This document shows, one piece after another, positions 58,013 to 64,000 of a stretch of 64,000 nt of DNA. Positions within the stretch are counted from its first letter, which is position 1. Every line of letters starts with the position of its first letter. The translations under genes and the position numbers were made by a program. A model generated the notes under the pieces. That model searched no databases, was not told the origin of the DNA, and was given only the letters and a program-made list of their open reading frames with translations. Source of the stretch: Kovacikia minuta CCNUW1 (GTDB lineage Bacteria; Cyanobacteriota; Cyanobacteriia; Leptolyngbyales; Leptolyngbyaceae). Where the stretch lies: assembly GCF_020091585.1 (NCBI RefSeq), contig NZ_CP083582.1:4092001-4156000 (forward strand), read 5' to 3'.

Positions 58013-59158
58013 ATGACCAGCACGAGCAAAAAATCCCCTGCGCCCCATCCCCTGGAGGAAATCATCCATCGTCTAGAGACTGGGGGGGCACTGTTGCCTG
58101 ACTCCCCTGAAAATGTGATGGAAGTAGTCGGCATTCTTAAGAGCTATGGCGTGGTTCTAGATGCCTACTGGCGGAACCTAATCTATATTTCCGAGAATCA
58201 ATTTCTGGTGTTGTTTCCATTTTTCAAGTATTTCAATGGGGACGTTACGATCGGTAAGCTGCTGCGGCACTGGTGGCACGATCGGATCAATTATGAGTTT
58301 GCCGAATACTGCATGAAAGCGATGCTGTGGCATGGTGGTGGCAAATTAGATACATATTTAGATTCGTCAGAATTTTTGCAACTGGCAAACCAGGCAATTC
58401 AGGCAAAGCTGCGGGGAAATTTCCTTATGCAGGGAGTCGGAAAAGCCTTTCCTGACTTCCTCCCAGAGCAGGTGCGGCAGATGGCTTATTACAGTGCTTT
58501 GGGACAATTCTGGCGAGTGATGAGTCCCATGTTTTTAACCCTATCTGACCGCTACGATCGGGGAGAAATTAAAACCATTCCAGATGTTGTTGCCCATGTG
58601 CTGCAAGGTTTGGTGGAAGCTGCCAACAAACCAATTACCTACGCAGTGAAAATTGGCGACCAGATGTATGACATTATTCCCGAATCCGCTGGTTTGACCT
58701 TTTTGATGGATACTGCGGTTCCCTATGTGGAGGCCGTGTTTTTCCGATCGTTTCCATTTATGGGGACGGTTTCTTACAATGCGCAGGTTTGTCAGATTTC
58801 TCCAGATATTGGTCGGTTTAACTACGGGGCACTTTATGCCGATCCCCTCCCTGTCGGTGGTGCGGGCATTCCACCAACTTTGTTGATGCAGGATATGCGC
58901 CATTTTTTGCCCCCCTATCTGTACGAGTTTTACATGCGATCGCTACGGGGCGAAGCGGATATGCGGGTCAATATTTGCGCCAGTTTTCAGAAGTCGATGT
59001 TCTGTGTAACGACTGCTGCCATGTTGGGATTAGCCCCCCATCCAATCGACACGACCGACCCAGAACAGCGAAAAAAAAATCGGGCTTATCTGGAATCCTG
59101 GATGAATCGCTTTATGGATTCGCGCTTACCCGGTGTGCAGGTTTGCGAAGTGGGCTAA
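58013..59158 (+). CDS. chpX: CO2 hydration protein ChpX (CupB)
   Basis: This 381-residue soluble protein belongs to the ChpX/ChpY family (LEEIIHRLETGGALLPDSPENVMEVVGILKSYGV, WRNLIYISENQFL, FFKYFNGDVTIGKLLRHWWHD). ChpY (CupA) proteins are some 60 residues longer, so length favours ChpX, the constitutive, lower-affinity form. It sits on the NdhD4/NdhF4 arm and acts as a one-way carbonic anhydrase that turns cytosolic CO2 into bicarbonate. A 145-bp repeat-rich spacer separates it from ndhD4, and the ATG has only a C/T-rich leader. Confidence 0.88.
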   Translation: MTSTSKKSPAPHPLEEIIHRLETGGALLPDSPENVMEVVGILKSYGVVLDAYWRNLIYISENQFLVLFPFFKYFNGDVTIGKLLRHWWHDRINYEFAEYCMKAMLWHGGGKLDTYLDSSEFLQLANQAIQAKLRGNFLMQGVGKAFPDFLPEQVRQMAYYSALGQFWRVMSPMFLTLSDRYDRGEIKTIPDVVAHVLQGLVEAANKPITYAVKIGDQMYDIIPESAGLTFLMDTAVPYVEAVFFRSFPFMGTVSYNAQVCQISPDIGRFNYGALYADPLPVGGAGIPPTLLMQDMRHFLPPYLYEFYMRSLRGEADMRVNICASFQKSMFCVTTAAMLGLAPHPIDTTDPEQRKKNRAYLESWMNRFMDSRLPGVQVCEVG

Positions 59159-59161
59159 TAG

Positions 59162-59458
59162 CGCAGTAAGAATGGTGTCACAGTTAAAACCGAATGGGGG
59201 CAGATTCAGGAAATCTTTTCTTTATCACAGGGAGATTTCTGTGGTGAAATGGCCCTGTTTACGGGGCAACCCGGTACGGTTACGATTCGCGCGATCGAGA
59301 TCGAGGATCTGGAAGTCATCCTGATTTACTCTGACCTTGCCACCACGTTAATTGAACGCAAGCCCAGCCTGTCGCGAGAAATTGGGCAGATTATGGAAGC
59401 CCGCAGCAAAGTAATCGATTCAGTCAAAAAGACGGGAAACGGAAAATCGATTCATTAG
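59162..59458 (+). pseudogene. C-terminal remnant of a cyclic-nucleotide-binding protein
   Basis: An open stretch of 98 codons begins right after tandem stop codons at the chpX end and has no start codon upstream of the recognisable part. It reads NGVTVKTEWGQIQEIFSLSQG, then DFCGEMALFTGQPGTVTIRA, then DLEVILIYSDLATTLIERKP, the second half of a CNBD with its GEMALFTGQP phosphate cassette. Proteins ending this way in cyanobacteria are often MscS-type channels, so a truncated channel gene is likely. The front part of the domain and everything before it are gone. An ATG at 59249 could at most give 69 residues. Confidence 0.7.
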
Positions 59459-59626
59459 ATTTTCTACCAATTGCGACGCTTTTGGATAGGCGGCAATGCC
59501 TCAGAATCAGGATCGGAGGCAATACCTGGAACGAACCATGAAACACGCTCTAAAGTAGGAGTAGATGGCGGATCACTTGCCATTGCCCATGCGGCTTCTG
59601 AATGCATCGTACAAGGAATAAATCCC

Positions 59627-61024
59627 ATGACGCTACCCGATGGTCCCTCCACCCCACCCGCTGTTCAGATGATGCAGACGATCGTCCGCCCCCTGGAAAC
59701 CCTGGAAACCAATTTTCAGCGGTACGGTGACCTGTATACCGCCCGGATCACTGGGTTTGGTCCCGTGGAGGTGCTGAGCAGCCCGGATGGGATTGAGGCC
59801 CTCATGACCGCTCCCACTCACTTATTTGATTCTGGCCGTGGCAATTGGATATTAACGCCCTTTGTCGGCGAGACTTCCCTGATTCTGCTGGATGGTAAAG
59901 CCCATCAACGTCAGCGCAAACTGCTCATGCCTCCCTTTCATGGCGATCGGCTGCGGGCTTACGGACAAGACATCTGTCAGATCACCCAACAGGTGATCGA
60001 TCGCTGGCAACCCGGACAGACCTTTTCAGCGCGGGAAGTGACCCAGGCAATTTCTCTCCAGGTGATCATGCGAACCGTATTTGGGGTTGATGAAGGGGAG
60101 CAAGCAGAACGGCTCCACCATCACCTGAATTTACTCCTGAAATTGTTTGACCAACCGCTTAATAGTAGCTTTGTCTTCATTCGTGCCCTGCAAAAAGACT
60201 GGGGAGCCTTAAGCCCCTGGGGAAATTTTGTGCGGCAACGATCGCAGATTGACGAGATTCTGTATGCCCAAATTCGGGAGCGGCGAGATCATCCAGAACG
60301 GCGAGGCGATGATATTCTCAGCCTGATGCTGGCTGCCAGAGATGAAGCTGGAGAACCGATGACCGATCAGGAACTGCGGGATGAGATGATGACCTTGTTG
60401 TTTGCGGGTCATGAAACGACGGCAACGGCATTAGCCTGGGCGTTGTATTGGCTCCATTGGTTACCGGAAGTTGGAGCCAAGGTGCTCCAGGAGTTGGCGG
60501 AGCTAGGCCCAAACCCTGACCCTGTAGCAATTTCCCGCTTGCCTTACTTAAACGCGGTCTGTCAGGAAACTTTACGAATCTATCCGGTTGGTCTGTTTGC
60601 CTTTTCTCGGATTCTGAATCAATCCTGGTCTTTGATGGATTACACGTTTGAGCCAGGAACGACGATCGCTGTCTGCATTTATCTACTGCATCATCGTCCT
60701 GACCTTTACCCCAATCCCAAACAATTTCGCCCCGAACGTTTCTTAGAACGGCAATTCTCCCCCTACGAGTACTTCCCTTTTGGAGGGGGTAATCGCCGCT
60801 GTATTGGGGCAGCGTTCGCCCTATTTGAGATGAAACTGGTTCTGGCAACCATTCTCTCCCGATGGCAACTTCAACTGTGTAGCAAGCAGCCGATTAAACC
60901 TGTGCGGCGTGGGGTCACAATGGCTCCAGCCAGGGGAGTGCCGATGCAAGTGGTCAATCAACGGGCACCAATTTCTAGCGAAGGTAAAGCCGAGGATCGG
61001 GCGATGGTGATGGATGGTCGTTGA
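59627..61024 (+). CDS. cytochrome P450, CYP110-like
   Basis: I use the ATG at 59627 (465 residues), with AAGGA nine bases upstream; a longer frame from 59471 adds 52 residues from non-homologous sequence. P450 landmarks are in order: the I-helix oxygen-binding AGHETT at 260-265, ETLR (ExxR) at 314-317, and the heme loop PFGGGNRRCIG with the thiolate Cys392. The N-terminal MTLPDGPSTP...RYGD pattern resembles CYP110, a cyanobacterial fatty-acid/alkane or terpenoid hydroxylase family. The substrate is unknown and no terpene cyclase gene is adjacent. It follows the CNBD remnant. Confidence 0.92.
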   Translation: MTLPDGPSTPPAVQMMQTIVRPLETLETNFQRYGDLYTARITGFGPVEVLSSPDGIEALMTAPTHLFDSGRGNWILTPFVGETSLILLDGKAHQRQRKLLMPPFHGDRLRAYGQDICQITQQVIDRWQPGQTFSAREVTQAISLQVIMRTVFGVDEGEQAERLHHHLNLLLKLFDQPLNSSFVFIRALQKDWGALSPWGNFVRQRSQIDEILYAQIRERRDHPERRGDDILSLMLAARDEAGEPMTDQELRDEMMTLLFAGHETTATALAWALYWLHWLPEVGAKVLQELAELGPNPDPVAISRLPYLNAVCQETLRIYPVGLFAFSRILNQSWSLMDYTFEPGTTIAVCIYLLHHRPDLYPNPKQFRPERFLERQFSPYEYFPFGGGNRRCIGAAFALFEMKLVLATILSRWQLQLCSKQPIKPVRRGVTMAPARGVPMQVVNQRAPISSEGKAEDRAMVMDGR

Positions 61025-61078
61025 TGATTCGTTTCCCTCAGGGGATGGGTGTACAAATAGAATCCCAGGTGGAAGGGA

Positions 61079-61143
61079 GTGGAGGGGTGGATGAGTGGAG
61101 GGGTGGATGAGTGGAGGGGTGGATGAGTGGAGGGGTGGAGGGG
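61079..61143. repeat. tandem 16-bp minisatellite
   Basis: GTGGAGGGGTGGATGA is repeated about four times head to tail. A related run occurs at about 14590-14635. Confidence 0.75.
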
Positions 61144-61184
61144 ATGTAATTCTGCCCCATCCTGGTACCTCCGGCTAGAGCATC

Positions 61185-61270
61185 GGTACAGTATTTCGAG
61201 AAACCGGGTTTCTGGTGAGGATATTCAGCGAAAATTGAGCATCTCACAGCAGAAACCCGGTTTCTGTACC
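61185..61270. repeat. 86-bp inverted repeat with AGAAACC-GGTTTCT cores
   Basis: GGTACAG and CTGTACC form the ends. Inside lie AGAAACCGGGTTTCT and AGAAACCCGGTTTCT, each almost self-complementary and complementary to each other. AGAAACCCGGTTTCT-type repeats are widely dispersed in cyanobacteria. Confidence 0.7.
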
Positions 61271-61481
61271 GGCGTTCTAGTGGTCTATCAAGAATTTTTT
61301 GAGGGATGAAATCCGCTCAAGAAATAACCTTACTCAACCAACCCTATCCCTCAACCTGAAGTTGACAGACTACCAGGGGGAAAAGAAAAAAGGGAAAAGG
61401 GTTAAAAACCGGGTATTTCCCCTTTGCCCTTTTCCCCTTGCCTACTTTCCAAATAGTATTGCGCCCCTATTTGTCTCCTCC

Positions 61482-61955
61482 CTATTCCCCTTCTTCCTCT
61501 TCGTATTCCTCCTCTTCGGCATCCGAAAAGATCTCGTCGATGATCTCATTGGCCCGCTCTTCTGAAATTCCCAAAGCCTGGCAAAGGTTGTTGATATATT
61601 CCTGCTCCTCTTCGGGCACTTCGCCATCGGCAGCAACTACCATTAACGCGACGACAAAGGTAGCCTCTTCGATTTCTTCATCTCTGGCAGTAGAGATTGC
61701 CTGTCCGACAACCGATTCAACTCCCTCCTCCCGAATCAAGTTCGCAATTTCATTTCCCAGCGCTGCAAAATCTTCTTCGGAATAATCTTCATACAAATCA
61801 ATGCTGGACAACATTTCGCCTAAGGCGTAGCTCTCCGCATCATCATCAAACTCTCCATCCGCAAAAGCAGAAAATAGCCCGATCGCCGCGATCGCGACTT
61901 CCGGACTCAAAGCGACCTGAGTGCTACCCCCACGAGGCAATAGACGTTTCGGCAT
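61482..61955 (-). CDS. TerB-like acidic protein
   Basis: The ATG at 61955 (157 residues) has GGGAGAAG just upstream. The chain is all-helical with two TerB-like halves containing acidic loops (FADGEFDDDAESYALGEML and VAADGEVPEEEQEYINNLCQALG). The DGE triplets resemble the metal-binding loops of tellurite-resistance TerB. The last 15 residues are almost all Glu/Asp. A role in tellurite resistance is not implied; many TerB-domain proteins act in stress or membrane-associated complexes. It stands alone. Confidence 0.82.
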   Translation of the reverse strand: MPKRLLPRGGSTQVALSPEVAIAAIGLFSAFADGEFDDDAESYALGEMLSSIDLYEDYSEEDFAALGNEIANLIREEGVESVVGQAISTARDEEIEEATFVVALMVVAADGEVPEEEQEYINNLCQALGISEERANEIIDEIFSDAEEEEYEEEEGE

Positions 61956-62211
61956 TGTTCTTCTCCCAATTCTTTTAGAAATCAATGACTTTAGATTTCC
62001 CATCCCTGATTCAGGCGAAACATGCGTAGTTTTAAGTTTTAAGTTGGATGGGGGGGAGGGGGAAAAGGGGGGAGGGGGAAAACGGGGAAGGGCGAAGGGG
62101 GAAGGGGGAAGAGGGAAAAGGAGAGCAATTTGGAAGGGTAATCAGGCGTAGAAGTCATACCAATCGTCCATGCTAATTTTTAGCACCCCAAAAGATAAAA
62201 ATGGTCTATTT

Positions 62212-62959
62212 TCAGAGCAAATTAAATTGAGAATAGAGCAGATGCCTGTAGTGATCATCCTGCAAAATTGCCTTGAAATGTATTGGATCAGTGGAAATCT
62301 GTTTGCCCCACTGGATAAACCACTGTTCCTGGAGGGCATCATCCATCGGTAGCAATTCGACCCGCTCCAGGTTGGCAGGCGTCAGGCGTTCGATGCTCTG
62401 GAGGGGAGCGATCGTCCCGTAATCAGGACCCGATGTCCCTTCTCGGAATTATCCTTGCAGCTTTCCTGAAAGCGTCCCACCTGTCGCAGAAACGCCTCTA
62501 ACCCACCGCTGGTTCTGCCTTCCATTTGATTTGCTGAGCGATCGCTTCCGAAACAGGTGTAATTCCCCAGTCGATTCAGAACATCAGGCGTTTCTTTCAG
62601 AATGGTCTGTAAACTTTCCAGGTAGGCAACCTGACTTATCAGAGCCACACACTGCTCCAGGCTCGGTTCCTTGTGGGTAAGTCACAAACCGGCTTCAGGA
62701 TGGTAATCGCCAGCGGCGCAAAAGGAATCGCGTCTTTGACAATCTGGGCGAAGGGCGCATTCAGCACATCCAGCAAGGAGGAAATCTGTCCGATGTAGGG
62801 CTTCAGGGTTTCCACCTGGGGCTGTTGTTTTTTGAGCGTTTTCGCCAAATCAAACACAGCTTTGGCAGCGTCCGTCCCGGTTTTAGTAATCTCTGCCGTC
62901 TGTTTCCAGTTCAAATCCTGAATATCGGTGTTGAGAAACACCCAAATCCTGGTTAGCAT
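62212..62959 (-). pseudogene. decayed NACHT/STAND NTPase gene
   Basis: Fragments of one large protein lie in order but in different frames. The start (62959) gives an N-terminal helical domain, MLTRIWVFLNTDIQDLNW then VETLKPYIGQISSLLDVLN. A one-base change near 62680 is needed to reach EPSLEQCVALISQVAYLES. An extra base near 62561 hides TPVSEAIAQQIK. The sequence then jumps to FQESCKDNSEKGHRVLITGR, the post-Walker-B sensor region of NACHT proteins. A small deletion near 62410 is followed by LTPANLERVELLPMDDALQ, ending at 62212. The P-loop and Walker B segments are absent, so the gene is dead. Confidence 0.65.
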
Positions 62960-63218
62960 TGTCTGTTTTCCTGCGATCGCTGCCTCGAAACTAGCTCAAA
63001 AATTCCTCCATGTACAGATAAAGGAGGCAACGGCAACGAGTTAGGCGGCTAGGTTAGGTGCTACATCCGAAGAAACGGAGTCCGCGATCGTCCTTGAAGT
63101 TGTATAACAGTACGCAAAATCGTTAGGGCACAGGGCAAAGATCAAACCTAGTTGTGTTGGCTGTTTCAGACCTACCACCTACCACCTATTACCTACCACC
63201 TTTCTATAACATTGCACC

Positions 63219-63508
63219 TTTGAACTCAATGATTCGAGTTCAGAACTCCATCTGCCGAGCTTGGAACTCGAACATTGCAGTTCAGAACTCGAACGATCGA
63301 GCTTTTTACTCGGAGTACCGAGACTGGAACTCGATTTATGCAGTTCAGAACTCGGATTGCCAGGCTTTTTGCTCAAGCGATCGAGCTTTTTGCTTGAATG
63401 ATGCAGTTCAGAACTCGAAACGCCAAGCTTTTTACTCAAACGATCAAGCTTTTTGCTCGAATGATGCAGTTCAGAACTCGAATTGCCGAGCCTGGAACTC
63501 AAACCGCC
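63219..63508. repeat. 21-bp minisatellite, about 14 units
   Basis: Units of 20-22 bp, each built around (T)TCAGAACTCGAA or TTTTTACTCGAA followed by GATCGAGC-like bases, are arrayed head to tail. A three-unit (about 63-bp) higher order is visible, since the GCAGTTCAGAACTC form recurs every third unit in the middle. GAGTTC-A-GAACTC is a palindrome. Because 21 is a multiple of three, both strands read as heptapeptide repeats: VQNSxxx/AFxSxxx on plus, SSxxLxx on minus. Confidence 0.85.
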
Positions 63509-63560
63509 ACCTTCAATAACGATTCGCTTAGGCTCGTGGATTGAATCGCATAAAATTCTG

Positions 63561-63638
63561 TGTAGGATGCCGTTAGCGTAGCGTTACGCATTGAAACAGG
63601 CTTTGATGCGTTACGGCTAGCGCCTAGTACCTCCTACA
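63561..63638. repeat. MITE-like inverted repeat (TGTAGG type)
   Basis: TGTAGG and CCTACA form the ends of a 78-bp imperfect dyad. CCGTTAGCG/CTAGCG and ACGCATTG/GATGCGTTACGG pair inside. It is related in its ends to the element at 1067-1133. Confidence 0.6.
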
Positions 63639-63666
63639 AAATTCGGTGTTATTGAATTCTCATGTC

Positions 63667-64000
63667 TTAGCTGATGGTTGATAACTGAGGGCTTTCAACT
63701 AATTGAACGAAGTTTGCCAGAATTTGTAGCCCTGGTGTAGAGGATTTTTCCGGGTGAAACTGGACTGCCATCAGATTCTCGTGGGCGATCGCCGCTGTTA
63801 CGGTTTGGTTGCCGTGGGTAATTGTTGCTGCCCGAACTGCTGAATCAACTGGTTCAACGTAGTAGGAGTGAACGAAATAAACCCAGGGATTAGCAGGAAG
63901 CTCTTTCCACAACGAAGAATTGGGTTGGGTGAGTTCCAACTGGTTCCAGCCCATGTGGGGAATGGTGATTCCTGGTTCGTGGCGAAACCGTTTGACAGTT
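63667..64000 (-). CDS. hisH: imidazole glycerol phosphate synthase, glutaminase subunit (partial)
   Basis: Only the C-terminal 110 residues are in the window; the gene continues past position 64000. FRHEPGITIPHMGWNQLELT, NPWVYFVHSYYVEP and MAVQFHPEKSSTPGLQIL are HisH hallmarks, the latter two carrying the catalytic His/Glu of the glutaminase triad; the Cys lies outside the window. With HisF it makes IGP and AICAR in histidine synthesis. The stop codon is at 63667. The Met codon at 63954 is internal, not the start. Confidence 0.93.
   Translation of the reverse strand, partial: TVKRFRHEPGITIPHMGWNQLELTQPNSSLWKELPANPWVYFVHSYYVEPVDSAVRAATITHGNQTVTAAIAHENLMAVQFHPEKSSTPGLQILANFVQLVESPQLSTIS

Larger units (their letters stand above)
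61025..61481. other. repeat-rich intergenic region after the P450 gene
   Basis: No gene is supported. It holds four tandem 16-bp units at 61079-61143, the 86-bp inverted repeat at 61185-61270, and a purine arm followed by a C/T arm at 61375-61500. Confidence 0.6.
62960..63666. other. intergenic region dominated by repeats
   Basis: No gene is supported. It contains CTACCACCTACC repeats (63170-63203), the 21-bp minisatellite at 63219-63508 and the inverted repeat at 63561-63638. Both strands of the minisatellite are open, but each frame is only repeats. Confidence 0.6.

Noticed and set aside
54442-59158. ndhF3-ndhD3-chpY (cupA) assignment
   Set aside because: The third gene is 381 residues, matching ChpX/CupB length, and the trio lies beside ccm genes; a phylogeny would settle it.
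63219-63508. Possible CRISPR array
   Set aside because: Units are contiguous 21-mers without unique spacers and no cas gene is near.
63154-63519. 121- and 107-codon frames on opposite strands
   Set aside because: Both are only translations of the 21-bp minisatellite; neither has a ribosome site. Recorded as a repeat instead.

Overview
The window comes from a filamentous-type beta-cyanobacterium, probably a Leptolyngbya-like lineage; that placement is inference. It carries psbA (photosystem II D1), a beta-carboxysome ccmK2-K1-L-M-N-O cluster, an NDH-1 CO2-uptake operon (ndhF4-ndhD4-chpX), nrtABCD nitrate transport, pntAB, a CYP110-like P450 and many small cyanobacterium-specific families (DUF1815, DUF2839, DUF2808, CGLD27). 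GCGATCGC octamers (HIP1) are abundant. No rRNA, tRNA, CRISPR array or intact insertion sequence was recognised.

Layout. 0-14.6 kb is housekeeping: gamma-glutamylcyclotransferase, a secreted protein, a PIN-domain protein, the succinate dehydrogenase flavoprotein, infC, a large transporter-HEAT protein followed by a frameshifted cyclic-nucleotide-binding gene, purQ, ribE, a bifunctional nuclease and an Fe-S aldo/keto reductase. 14.9-28.3 kb holds ComFB, secreted proteins and lipoproteins, a HEAT protein, a bactofilin, psbA, DUF1815, DUF2839, a DinG-like protein without helicase motifs, a long pentapeptide-repeat protein and tyrA. 28.9-34.3 kb is nrtA-nrtB-nrtC-nrtD. 34.5-47.1 kb holds hemerythrin, acyltransferase, pntB/pntA, DUF2808, CGLD27, asparaginase, YbaK, an AcuI-like reductase, a frameshifted methyltransferase, a UPF0173 hydrolase and a lipoprotein. 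47.8-59.2 kb is the CO2-concentrating locus: a hybrid kinase, then ccmONMLK1K2 on the minus strand, back to back with ndhF4-ndhD4-chpX on the plus strand. 59-64 kb has a CNBD remnant, a P450, a TerB-like protein, a decayed NACHT/STAND gene, a 21-bp minisatellite and the 3' part of hisH.

How the genes work together. The centre of gravity is inorganic carbon and nitrogen acquisition. chpX/ndhD4/ndhF4 make the module that converts CO2 to bicarbonate on NDH-1, and the Ccm proteins build the carboxysome where bicarbonate is dehydrated and fixed. NrtABCD imports nitrate. PntAB balances NADH/NADPH and D1 supplies photochemistry.

Oddities. Three otherwise well-conserved genes (the CNBD gene, the methyltransferase and ccmM) are each broken by one extra base, and removing that base restores a full-length family-like protein. 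This points to assembly indels or recent decay and must be resolved before ccmM is treated as non-functional. Intergenic spaces are unusually repeat-rich. Many have a purine-rich arm after the upstream gene and a C/T-rich arm running into the next start codon, usually with no visible Shine-Dalgarno sequence.
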